NCBI GenBank assembly: GCA_963682005.1
Contig: OY820914.1
Coordinates: 620,001-684,000 of the forward strand
From: CAIYUC01 sp963682005
Lineage (GTDB): Bacteria > Bacteroidota > Bacteroidia > Bacteroidales > FEN-979
Direction of reading: 5' to 3'
DNA: 64,000 bases
Shown here: one piece after another, positions 24,826 to 33,929 of the stretch
Layout: each line of letters starts with the position of its first letter
How positions within the stretch are numbered: the first letter of the stretch is position 1
The notes under the pieces: generated by a model
Seen by the model: only the letters and a program-made list of their open reading frames with translations
Told to the model about the DNA's origin: nothing
The model's database searches: none
Made by a program: the position numbers and the translations under genes

Positions 24826-26232
24826 TTAATAGAAAAAACGAAGGTCTACCCAATAGTACCGGGTGCTATTTGATACAAAAGTCAGCTTGCTGTTCTTCCC
24901 GGTGGATAACCGGGATAATTCATCCAGGCTTGTTCTCATTTTAGCCAGGAACGGGATGAGAAAGCTATCAGGAATCAGCGATTCATCTGTTAGTTTTCGT
25001 ACAGAATTATTCAAAACGGCTTCGGATGAGTTTGTAATCCAGAAGAGATTCTCAAAAATTTCCTTCAACTTGTAATTCAATATTTTCTCCTCTTCAAGGT
25101 TCGGATATTCCTTTTTCATCAGGAGTATCAGGGTGAGTTTCAGTTTCTGCCTGTCGAGAACTGTTGATGAATTATCAATGACCGACCTCATATTCAACAC
25201 CACTTCCATAAGCTCCTGGTTCGACATCAGGGTGACGTATTTGAACAGCGGATACTGCATGGAATCTGGTTTCCAGGGGGCATAGGCTGTTTTAAAATCA
25301 TCGTCGACCATTTTAATTTTTTCTATTCCATCCTGTTCTTTGATCAGGGGAAAATAAATCCAATCATTTTTATCGCTTTCCGGTTGATAATTCCAGATCA
25401 CGAACTTTTTGTCTGCCTTGCTTGTTTTCCTGAATCTGATGGCCTGCTCCTGATCAAAAAAGATGCTGGGAGCAATATTTTTCGAACTCATTTCACTCAA
25501 TGCTTCAGGTGAATCGTTCGGCATGATCCAGGTCCGGGATTGCGGCAGGTAGCAAAAATCAATGGGAACCCATCCGATTATGATTTCCATTGGATCTGTA
25601 CCAAAAGGGATTTTCCTTTCCCTGCCCAGGAGTATGGCCTTAGGTTCAATCTTATATACAAAATATAATTGCCTGGCTTCGGTGTATATTTTTCGTTTCT
25701 GCAGCAGTTCAGGGTCATTGTATACCTCCACCCCTGTTTTACTGTTCCCGGAGTTCTCTTGCGTGTTATACATATCTTCCTGGCCAAACGTCATAGCCTG
25801 AATATTTTGTTTCGTTTTCCCGTCGATAAGACAATGACGCCATAAAAGGAGATCGTGCATATTGATCCAGCCTTTATCAACCGCTGTTTTTCCAAGATAA
25901 AAGTTATTCAGGTCTGGCGAGGGGTCCGAATAAACATGGAGGTATTCACCTACCATGTTGTTCACGAAATAGGTGTCATTTAACGATGCTTTCGAACCGA
26001 TCTCCTTTGCCTCGGAAGTGCGGAAAAGGTTATTGTTGCTCCTGTCTGAAAAAACTTCCCAGTAAGCCCCGGTATTTATGCTCAAAACATTACTCCTGTC
26101 CGCATTGTACTCAGGAACAATATATTCCTGTGGGATACCCATTATTTTAATTGGCAGATTCTTCTGCGCTGCGAGTACAAGAGGAAATAAGAGGAAAATG
26201 AAAATCATCCTCCTCTTTGAAAAATTGTCCAT
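24826..26232 (-). CDS. Exported TssR paralogue without vWA domain
   Basis: The 468-residue protein has a signal peptide (about 1-21). It is paralogous to the neighbouring TssR: both carry WEVFSDR-x2-N, then a FVxxxxGEYxHxYxD block, a GWIxxxxLLLWRxCL block (LLLWRHCLIDG here, LLLWRSCLYNE there) and similar C-terminal R(Y/F)YW(V/I) endings (TRYYWVDLRFFY here). It lacks the vWA domain present in TssR. The SH3-like repeats with LLLW may bind peptidoglycan. Presumably periplasmic. It lies between TssR and the ABC ATPase, 24 and 12 bp away. A role as an accessory to TssR or the ABC system is inferred. Confidence 0.65.
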   Translation of the reverse strand: MDNFSKRRMIFIFLLFPLVLAAQKNLPIKIMGIPQEYIVPEYNADRSNVLSINTGAYWEVFSDRSNNNLFRTSEAKEIGSKASLNDTYFVNNMVGEYLHVYSDPSPDLNNFYLGKTAVDKGWINMHDLLLWRHCLIDGKTKQNIQAMTFGQEDMYNTQENSGNSKTGVEVYNDPELLQKRKIYTEARQLYFVYKIEPKAILLGRERKIPFGTDPMEIIIGWVPIDFCYLPQSRTWIMPNDSPEALSEMSSKNIAPSIFFDQEQAIRFRKTSKADKKFVIWNYQPESDKNDWIYFPLIKEQDGIEKIKMVDDDFKTAYAPWKPDSMQYPLFKYVTLMSNQELMEVVLNMRSVIDNSSTVLDRQKLKLTLILLMKKEYPNLEEEKILNYKLKEIFENLFWITNSSEAVLNNSVRKLTDESLIPDSFLIPFLAKMRTSLDELSRLSTGKNSKLTFVSNSTRYYWVDLRFFY

Positions 26233-26256
26233 GTATCGTATGAATCGGAATGAATA

Positions 26257-28698
26257 TTACGGCAGATCTGTTTGCTGGATCCAGTAGAACCGCTGTTCAT
26301 GGTTTATAAACGAATAATGCTGATACCCTGGAATATTATCCCTTATCTTGTTAAGAATCTTTTCCTTTGATCCGACCCTGTTTACCCATTTCGTCAGGTC
26401 TCTGTCTGATATGATGGAAGCATCTCCGATATCGCGGATCTTATGCTGAAGGAGTTCGGTCTTCCCGACCGCACCAAATACAGTGGCTTCAGCTTCTGCA
26501 AGGGACATCTCCTCAATTTCCTTGTTTGAGACGGACCCCATATGGCTTTTAAGCACCTGCATCCATGCGTTCTTAAATGCCTCCCTCAGCTGATCCGGGC
26601 TTAGCCCTTGTTCAATGGACAAGCTCTTTATCCGTAAAATCAATTCGGAGAGTTCCTCATTGCTGAAAAGAAGATCAAACTGCCAGAGGGGCAACTGTGC
26701 ATTTTTTATGGTATTTGTGGTATAGCCCTCACTGTAAACCTGTGCATGTTCTTCTGCAAGTATTTTCAGGTTTTCAACAGGAATATCCCAGATCGTCAGA
26801 AGGTTTAATACAGGACCAGTGAGGTTTTCCGTACCTCCTCCATCCTGAAGATTCTGAACATTGGCCAGGGTGGCATTTGTAGAATCATTGATGCCGTGAA
26901 TTGCTTTCACGATTTCTTTTGTTAACACTGGTGCTGACATGACGCCATCCTGACCAACAAACGTCTGTTGCATGACAAAACCTGCCTTTAAGGGAGAATT
27001 CAATAACATCCATTTTTTATCCTGGTCATAATTGACCGGTAGAGTTGGGGGGGGCTTCACTGAATTTGTGGCATTTGCTGCATCCTGGAAATCGTTATAA
27101 ACAAGCCGGCCCAACGTCACCAGGATATTCTTGGTATCCTTTACGAATTTATTGTAATACTCCCATCCGGCTTTGGGACAATGGACCTGGAAAGCAATGA
27201 AGCTGCAATTATAATCATGAAGCAGGTTGATGACATCCGTGTTTGTAACAGGATTGTCATCGATCGCCTTGCCGTTATCTCCGGCATCTCCCACCAGGAT
27301 AACAACATTTGTCTGCTTCTTGTCGGGGCTTGTTTTACGCAAAGCCGAACTTACACCATAGTTCACAGCTTCCGTAAAATCATGGTCATCATCATTGCTG
27401 AATGCTTTTCTATCCCGAAGCCAGCTTGCGATTACACCATAATCGGAACTCAATCCTTTAAATTCTGCAACATTGTCCTTATCTTCCTTGTCCCTGTATA
27501 TCATCACGGAAAATCTGAAATCATTCCTTTTGTCTGAGACAAGGTCCTTCATGCTCTCAATGATCCCCTCGCTTACACTGGCAAAATAGGGACTCATGCT
27601 TTTCGTTCCGTCAATCACGAAGATCATATTGATGTTGCGGTTGATATCGCTACCCTTATTCAATAATTCCTTGGTATCAGCCCATTGAAATTCCGTGAGT
27701 TTACGGCCGCTTATGGTGTTGACTTCACCGATCGATCCGATCTTAAAGATTTGATTTGTTTTATTGATCTCATCCTGGTTGGACAGGATCGGGAACCGGC
27801 TGAAATAGGAGCCGTATTGACTAATTGATTTGCATGAGTCATAATCCCAGACGACAGATTCAGGAGGGGGCTGTTGATTATCACGGTATTTCCGGGCTGC
27901 TTCGATGGTACTGAAAACGATGGCCTTGGATTTACGGGAATTCCTTTCTGAGATGGCTTCTGAAGCTGTATTGGGTATGGAAGCAACACGGTGATCCCAA
28001 ACTGTAACCCGTTTTGCATCAACCCAACCTTTCACAGCATCCTTTTCAACATAATTCATAAACCTCGCCGTTGTGCCGAGCAGGTATGATCTGGGCTTTG
28101 TTGAGTTCGGAAAATAATTGATCTTATAGATGTAAAAAACCTGGTAAACATTGCATACATATTCATTTTTTTCCTTCATGTCAGGATCATCATAGAACCT
28201 AACAAATTTTGATTCGCCCGGCTCGAGCTTCGCCTTGGTCGCAAATTTTATGGTATTCATCAGGACGGCTTTTTTCGAAACGTCCTGTTCATTGTAAAGG
28301 CAACTCCTCCAAAGCAAAAGATTATCCTGGTGGATCCAACCATAATCCTTTGATGCCAGTGAGGGTTTCATTTCCTGTTCTGCCAGGTTATTATCCTTAT
28401 AGATATGGATGTATTCTCCATCCACTTCTCCCACGAAAAACCAATCCAGGTATTTTAAGGTTTTCATGACTTTTGTTCCGCCAGGAGTTGTATAAGTCTG
28501 ATTCTTATTCCTGTCGGAAAACACCTCCCAGATTGCCGTCAGATTGTCTCCCGGCAATTCTACTTTTGCTTCTAGATGTGGCTTATTATACTTGTTTGGG
28601 AGCATCTTGTAAGATTTTTCCCCGGTCTGGGCAAATCCTGAGCAAAATAGCAACAACAACAAATTCAAACACAGTAAACTCCTGAACATGAAAATCAT
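26257..28698 (-). CDS. tssR: T6SSiii periplasmic protein TssR (vWA-containing)
   Basis: The 813-residue protein has a signal peptide from the chosen Met (the frame is open back to 28755, but 28698 gives a proper signal and clears the upstream stop). Two or three SH3-like segments with LLLWRSCL and GWVDAKRVTVWDHR cover about 25-260. A vWA domain (about 355-540) has the MIDAS-like DGTKSMS (Asp363-x-Thr365-x-Ser367) and the strand TNVVILVGDAGDNG. A helical C-terminal region follows and ends in RFYWIQ. Family knowledge: TssR is a vWA-bearing component of the T6SSiii trans-envelope complex. Its paralogue, without the vWA, is the next gene downstream. Confidence 0.68.
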   Translation of the reverse strand: MIFMFRSLLCLNLLLLLFCSGFAQTGEKSYKMLPNKYNKPHLEAKVELPGDNLTAIWEVFSDRNKNQTYTTPGGTKVMKTLKYLDWFFVGEVDGEYIHIYKDNNLAEQEMKPSLASKDYGWIHQDNLLLWRSCLYNEQDVSKKAVLMNTIKFATKAKLEPGESKFVRFYDDPDMKEKNEYVCNVYQVFYIYKINYFPNSTKPRSYLLGTTARFMNYVEKDAVKGWVDAKRVTVWDHRVASIPNTASEAISERNSRKSKAIVFSTIEAARKYRDNQQPPPESVVWDYDSCKSISQYGSYFSRFPILSNQDEINKTNQIFKIGSIGEVNTISGRKLTEFQWADTKELLNKGSDINRNINMIFVIDGTKSMSPYFASVSEGIIESMKDLVSDKRNDFRFSVMIYRDKEDKDNVAEFKGLSSDYGVIASWLRDRKAFSNDDDHDFTEAVNYGVSSALRKTSPDKKQTNVVILVGDAGDNGKAIDDNPVTNTDVINLLHDYNCSFIAFQVHCPKAGWEYYNKFVKDTKNILVTLGRLVYNDFQDAANATNSVKPPPTLPVNYDQDKKWMLLNSPLKAGFVMQQTFVGQDGVMSAPVLTKEIVKAIHGINDSTNATLANVQNLQDGGGTENLTGPVLNLLTIWDIPVENLKILAEEHAQVYSEGYTTNTIKNAQLPLWQFDLLFSNEELSELILRIKSLSIEQGLSPDQLREAFKNAWMQVLKSHMGSVSNKEIEEMSLAEAEATVFGAVGKTELLQHKIRDIGDASIISDRDLTKWVNRVGSKEKILNKIRDNIPGYQHYSFINHEQRFYWIQQTDLP

Positions 28699-28711
28699 AG
28701 TTTGTCTCCTC

Positions 28712-30805
28712 CTACTCTTTTGATAAATTATAGAAAAAATAATCAACATTCGCATTTACATTCTGCTGGTCGGAACTGCTGCCAGTCTGGGTTTCTTTAT
28801 TATAATTGATCAGGTCTCTCGGATCAATATCCTTGTCCAGAAAGACATATACCTTGATATTCCTGATATTGTCATGAGGCAGAATGATCCCGTCATTAAC
28901 AATTCTTGAAATGAACATCCTTCCTCCATCCTTATATACCGAATAGGGCATATAAAACTGGATCTTTATCGTTGACTCAGTGGCAAGGTCAAGCTTCTGT
29001 ATGGCATTATTGAAATTTGTGAAATCTTCATTCAGGTTTGGTTTGTCATCAAACAGCATCTGTATTTTCTGTAAAGTGCCCCGGTAAACTGCAGTATCGG
29101 AGGTAATATAAGGACGTTCCGCATTACTGACAAACAGTGAAAACGGAATATTATAGGCCTTAATGGATTCAAGTCTTGACTCGAGGGATTTGCGCGTGAT
29201 TATACGGATAGAGGGCATGGGCAGGGTATAGATGATGCTATATGATTTAGTAACTGAAAGATTAACCCTTTTTCCTGCATTGATCTCAGTGGGCGATAAA
29301 ACGATGGAAAGCTTATCATAGACGGGGTCCGTAATGAAGATCTTGTATTTGATCCCTTCCATGCTGATCATATCGGGAATACCGTCTTTTACCTTGTATT
29401 TGATGATCGGATCGCCTTCTTTTGGTAGTGGGAACCCAATCTGCAGGTAACAATAATCAATGGGACGCCCTTTCTCAGGATCAAAAAAGTCGAGCTTTAA
29501 TGTAGTTTTCGGAAACCGGATGCTGGCATTAAATTTCACAATTTCATTTTTCGAATTCTTTGATGCCTTTAACTCCGACGGGGCTTCACAATCCAGAATA
29601 ATGTCTGACCGGGATTGAAACAATTCAGGAAATACCAGTGTATCCCGTACCTGGTCAAAAAACAGTTGCTGTCCTTTATACGCGAATATCAGCGGCAGCT
29701 TGTTCTTTCCGATAAGGGCCAGGGCTTCCGGATCAGGATCCGACTCCCTGCGGTTTGTTTCCGCCTGTTCAACATTCACCGGGATTTCGATCGTATTCAA
29801 TTGAAATTTCCGGATTTGCCTGTTGGATTCTTTGGATAACACCCTCAGCGTATCCGTGTGGGCAGAAAACTTAAAGTACATGGTACTTTCATTAAATGTC
29901 GACATCCGGCCGCTGATAAATGCAAGAATCTCAGGATAAACGATGGGGTTGATCTCTGGTAGCTTGGTAATGACAGGCCTGTTTACTGGAGATTCCACGG
30001 GTGTTTCAGACAGACCAGGTTCCGTGGCTTTGGGTTCTGCATTAAGAGCAGCTGGTTGCGTTTCAGGTGAGGATGGTGGGTTTACAGGTGCAGGCGGTGG
30101 TGTTACCGCTGCGGGAGGAATTACCGGGACTTCAGGTGTCTCGGTTTTTGCAATCGATTTCCCGGGCCAATCCACTTTTTCCACTTCGGTCAGCTGCATT
30201 TCAATTTTTTGCTTCACTTTAAATGCGGGTGGCAGCTCCGGGCACTTTTGCTTGTTGCAAAGTATGAACAGGATACCCTTTGCATCAGCGGGGTTTTTCA
30301 TCAATTTCGAAATGTTATCTGCGAGCATTTTATTGGCATTCAGATCCACCGCGATCAGGAAAAATTCCGACATATCTTCAAGATCCAACTGGGCTGCATT
30401 CTGAACGAAGACATCCGAAAGCAATGTGTGAACTCCCGGCTGTGTTGTGGTATCAGAAGGCTTGGCCCAAAGAACATCCATATCAACAAGTGATGTGTTG
30501 CTGATCCCGGCAAAGCCCACAAGAATTTTCCTGGCAGGTATCCCTTCCGAACTTTTTTGCGGACCGATCTGATATTCAACCTTGAGCGGGATCAGAAATA
30601 CCCCCTGAAGTGTACTGAAATCTTCCCCTGCCCTTGAGATGCCGTAAAATGATTTCGGGGTTGAGAAATCTTTCCTGGAGATTGGCAGCGGGGCAAAGAC
30701 TTTCTTCTGCAATTCAACTTGTGCAGTTGCATACCCAGGGTCAAGGATAAGCAGGAGAAAAGATAAAAAACCGAAAAAAACTGAACGTGTATATGATCTT
30801 ACCAT
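28712..30805 (-). CDS. Exported protein with proline-rich linker, unknown
   Basis: The 697-residue protein has a signal peptide (about 1-28), an N-terminal alpha/beta domain (30-210), a Pro/Ala/Glu-rich linker (about 218-275, with repeated PP and TP) and a long C-terminal domain of beta strands (about 280-690), ending VDYFFYNLSKE. I do not recognise the family. The ending is loosely like the aromatic endings of TssR and its paralogue. It is encoded upstream of tssR with only 13 bp between, so it is likely a partner in the envelope complex. A linker of this type could span the peptidoglycan. Possible TssP or TssQ counterpart, but without sequence evidence. Confidence 0.5.
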   Translation of the reverse strand: MVRSYTRSVFFGFLSFLLLILDPGYATAQVELQKKVFAPLPISRKDFSTPKSFYGISRAGEDFSTLQGVFLIPLKVEYQIGPQKSSEGIPARKILVGFAGISNTSLVDMDVLWAKPSDTTTQPGVHTLLSDVFVQNAAQLDLEDMSEFFLIAVDLNANKMLADNISKLMKNPADAKGILFILCNKQKCPELPPAFKVKQKIEMQLTEVEKVDWPGKSIAKTETPEVPVIPPAAVTPPPAPVNPPSSPETQPAALNAEPKATEPGLSETPVESPVNRPVITKLPEINPIVYPEILAFISGRMSTFNESTMYFKFSAHTDTLRVLSKESNRQIRKFQLNTIEIPVNVEQAETNRRESDPDPEALALIGKNKLPLIFAYKGQQLFFDQVRDTLVFPELFQSRSDIILDCEAPSELKASKNSKNEIVKFNASIRFPKTTLKLDFFDPEKGRPIDYCYLQIGFPLPKEGDPIIKYKVKDGIPDMISMEGIKYKIFITDPVYDKLSIVLSPTEINAGKRVNLSVTKSYSIIYTLPMPSIRIITRKSLESRLESIKAYNIPFSLFVSNAERPYITSDTAVYRGTLQKIQMLFDDKPNLNEDFTNFNNAIQKLDLATESTIKIQFYMPYSVYKDGGRMFISRIVNDGIILPHDNIRNIKVYVFLDKDIDPRDLINYNKETQTGSSSDQQNVNANVDYFFYNLSKE

Positions 30806-30843
30806 AATTTCGATTGAACTCCTCAGGTTAACGTCAAAACTTT

Positions 30844-32364
30844 TTAATAAGCAGTAAGACGGATGTTTATGCCAAGATCAAGACTGAATGCAGAAAGGGA
30901 GGCCTTGGAAGCTCCATAAAGACTGTTGAATGTATCATCACCGTTATACACGCTATAACCCGATCCCCTGTTTGCAATATTTGAAAAACCGTATGCATAT
31001 TCAATGCCCAGGAATAAATCAATACTTTTCGAAAGACTTGCTTTAAGGCCCAGACCGACAAGGGCCGAAAGGTTGATGGAATTCAGATATGAATTGGTTG
31101 AAGTTGAAGAAAGGTCAGAATACGTGCCATATCCATAGTCAGACAATTCATTTCCCCAAAGGATAATATTATCATACCCCGGATATTCTCCCATAAATGT
31201 ACCGGTTCCGACTGTGGTTGTATAGTCTTTGGAAAGCACAAAGCTTGCTTTTATTCCCAGTTTCCCATAGAGCGAAAGTGCTTTTGATACTGAAAGGTCA
31301 TATTTTACATAAAGAGGTATCTGCAGGTAGGAAATTTTATCTTCCTCCTTCAATGAGGTAAGCGTATCAATCAGGTTATACGGATCATTATCAATATCCA
31401 CAAATTTTTCCGGAACATATTCATCAATATGGTTTGTCGTCAGTGTATTGGTATACATTCCATAATCGATCGTCAGGCCGACGCTTAACAATCCTGCTGA
31501 AGACTTGAACAAACCTGCTTCGATACCCAGGCCACCGGCCAGGACGATCCCCGACTCAGATGTAAGTGACGAGATATTTCCCTGTCCCTGATCGGCGATC
31601 GTTACATTGAACATGGAGTAGCCCGGAAGTAAATGAATAACAAATGATATTGGTTTCTTATTGGCTTCAACTCCCGAGTCGGCAGTAATTATTCCCATTT
31701 TGGATACCTCGTCGCTCGGGCAATATTTTGTCAAGGCTTCCGAGAAGGCTGTTTTGGCTTTCTTGTAATCTTTTTTTGCAAGATATGTTTTCCCGATGTC
31801 GCGCAATTCCTTGCATTTATCGTTCCCGATGGTGTCTTCGATTTTCGCAATTTTGAACGAAGTAAGCAGGTCGTTGAACTGGATGACAAAATTCAGAGGG
31901 GTTTTAGGTGAATGGATATGTTCATCCTTGTACATCCCCTGCATTTCCTTCCGGGTACTTACCACGATCTGATAATTGTTCTTGCTATAGCTCTGGATGG
32001 GGTTTTTCTTTCCGATCTTAACGACCACGACCATACCTGCGGGATACCACTGCCTGACATATTCAATATATTTTGAGACCGTGATATGCGTCGGGGTTTT
32101 TTTCGAATAATCGAGGTCGTTGATTACATCAACTTCAGGAGAAACAAAAAGTTTCCGGAATCCGTCGACATATTCTTCCAGGATCTTGCCTTCATCAACA
32201 TCCCTGGTGAACTGTGAAAATTCTTCATATCGGCGAATGATGGAATCTGCCTTTCGGTTGACGGTGTTTTTTTCCGCTGGTGTAAATGTACGCTGTGCGA
32301 ACCCGGGAAGAGAGAAACAGATGGTGATGACAGAGAGAAAATAATATATCTTTTTCATAGTCAT
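30844..32364 (-). CDS. Outer-membrane beta-barrel protein with small helical domain
   Basis: The 506-residue protein has a signal peptide (about 1-24; the second Met, codon 3, is an equally good start), a mixed domain to about 180, a TPR-like pair (about 190-220, TYLAKKDYKKAKTAFSEALTKY) and a C-terminal half made of alternating short beta strands with Gly and aromatic residues. It ends SLDLGINIRLTAY, typical of OMP_b-brl/porin-like barrels in this phylum. It lies 38 bp before the unknown exported protein gene on the same strand. It could provide the outer-membrane anchor of the complex; that is inferred. Confidence 0.6.
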   Translation of the reverse strand: MTMKKIYYFLSVITICFSLPGFAQRTFTPAEKNTVNRKADSIIRRYEEFSQFTRDVDEGKILEEYVDGFRKLFVSPEVDVINDLDYSKKTPTHITVSKYIEYVRQWYPAGMVVVVKIGKKNPIQSYSKNNYQIVVSTRKEMQGMYKDEHIHSPKTPLNFVIQFNDLLTSFKIAKIEDTIGNDKCKELRDIGKTYLAKKDYKKAKTAFSEALTKYCPSDEVSKMGIITADSGVEANKKPISFVIHLLPGYSMFNVTIADQGQGNISSLTSESGIVLAGGLGIEAGLFKSSAGLLSVGLTIDYGMYTNTLTTNHIDEYVPEKFVDIDNDPYNLIDTLTSLKEEDKISYLQIPLYVKYDLSVSKALSLYGKLGIKASFVLSKDYTTTVGTGTFMGEYPGYDNIILWGNELSDYGYGTYSDLSSTSTNSYLNSINLSALVGLGLKASLSKSIDLFLGIEYAYGFSNIANRGSGYSVYNGDDTFNSLYGASKASLSAFSLDLGINIRLTAY

Positions 32365-32386
32365 TTTTTTTGCTGTTAAAAATGAA

Positions 32387-33820
32387 TTAATAGACCAGGG
32401 TTTTGCTGATCAACCGTTCGCCGTTGCCGAGGACAGCTTCGATGAAGTATATACCTTTATTCAGGCCAACCAACTCCAGAGGCACATTTTCAACCTGGAC
32501 AGTCTTATCATACCTTATGCGTTTCATTTCATTTCCAATGACATCTCTGACAAAAACATCCACCGTGCCACTATAATCACTATTAAGTTCACAGTTTAAA
32601 TGGCCATCGTTCGGATTTGGAAAAATTCTCATAAATGATGTTTCGATAATTGCTTTTGATGAGTCTGTAGGATAATATTCCCTGTAACAATCAGAATTGT
32701 CATTCGAAGAAACTTCCAAATAATAGGTATAATCTGAAATACTATTTGTTTCATATACACAAAATACTTTACCATCAAAGTTCCCGCATTCACTACAGGT
32801 ATCTTTAAAGGGCTCTTTTTTTATTTTCCCCCAGCGATAAGAATTTTGATATGGATCACAGGATGTACACATCAGAAAGAGCTTATTTGAATTTGGGTAA
32901 GCATTTAGCTTTCTTTCAATTGTTTCTCTTCCTTTACCATGAATAAAAAACAAGGAAGCTTCTGCTGTATCGATATCCGAACATGTAATATTTAATGGTT
33001 TCATATGACAAAAAATGGTATCCCTTCCAATTTTATATGAATTTGTTTTAAAAGTATATAGGTCTTGTCCCTTATATGATTTGCCGTGTAATTCCCACCT
33101 AAAATAATATTCTGCAGGGTTTGAGGGGTTTGCATGGAATTCAATCGTGTCATTATAACAGGCGGAATATAATGGATCACCCGCCGATGTAGTTGCTGTT
33201 ATTGTTAGGCTGTTAAGAAAGGGTTCAATAACATGAATATTTTTTGTGATTGAAGCGGAACTTAGGCATGTTCCTGTTTTATTTTTAGCAGAAATATCTC
33301 CACCCGCAAAAACACTATCGAACGACACAATTATACTACCAGTACTTCCTCCGCTAACTATATGTGAATTGGGGGGTAAAGACCAATAACAGTTTTGAAC
33401 CGGAACTCCGAATTTATAGGCAATGTAAGGAACTGATCCTTCACCCGCACAAACGCTACTTTTCCCGGAAAGAGAATCGAGGTTGTCAGGAATACTTAAT
33501 ATGTGGATATATAAAGTGTCGTCAGGCCCTTCCCCATTAATATTTACAGCACGTGCTGTAAGATAAAAAATTCCTGAAGTATTTCCGGCAGCAATTAAAA
33601 CTGTATCTCGATTGGGATCATATGGATATTCCATTCCCCCATTCCATTCATTATTCCAGATAACATTTGTCACACCTTGAATTTTATCAATGTAAAATTT
33701 TTGTGTTGTAAGTGTACAAATTGAATCTGGACCATTAATCGTTGGCTGAATCGGTACTTGTCCACGAATTACCGTAATACCCAAAAATAAAAAGGTTAAA
33801 AATAAGGGAACTTTTTTCAT
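32387..33820 (-). CDS. Secreted protein with Ig/PKD-like repeats and T9SS sorting domain
   Basis: The 477-residue protein has a signal peptide (MKKVPLFLTFLFLGITVIRG), then Ig/PKD-like beta modules with disulfide-like Cys pairs (around 115-320), a Cys-rich segment (about 310-360, CTSCDPYQNSYRW then CSECGNFDGKVFC) and a C-terminal T9SS type A sorting domain (about 400-477; FMRIFPNPNDGHLNC, ending LISKTLVY). It is therefore exported to the surface. The region is more A+T-rich than the adjacent genes. It lies 22 bp before the barrel gene, so it is in the same transcription direction and possibly the same operon, although co-function with T6SS is not shown. Confidence 0.75.
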   Translation of the reverse strand: MKKVPLFLTFLFLGITVIRGQVPIQPTINGPDSICTLTTQKFYIDKIQGVTNVIWNNEWNGGMEYPYDPNRDTVLIAAGNTSGIFYLTARAVNINGEGPDDTLYIHILSIPDNLDSLSGKSSVCAGEGSVPYIAYKFGVPVQNCYWSLPPNSHIVSGGSTGSIIVSFDSVFAGGDISAKNKTGTCLSSASITKNIHVIEPFLNSLTITATTSAGDPLYSACYNDTIEFHANPSNPAEYYFRWELHGKSYKGQDLYTFKTNSYKIGRDTIFCHMKPLNITCSDIDTAEASLFFIHGKGRETIERKLNAYPNSNKLFLMCTSCDPYQNSYRWGKIKKEPFKDTCSECGNFDGKVFCVYETNSISDYTYYLEVSSNDNSDCYREYYPTDSSKAIIETSFMRIFPNPNDGHLNCELNSDYSGTVDVFVRDVIGNEMKRIRYDKTVQVENVPLELVGLNKGIYFIEAVLGNGERLISKTLVY

Positions 33821-33929
33821 ATGAAAACCATTTTAAACCATTAATTACTATTATCTTATTCTAAACAAATTGTTTAAGTCAAAAATTGATCATATAATTT
33901 ATTTATTTTTTAATACAGGATTTTTAAAA

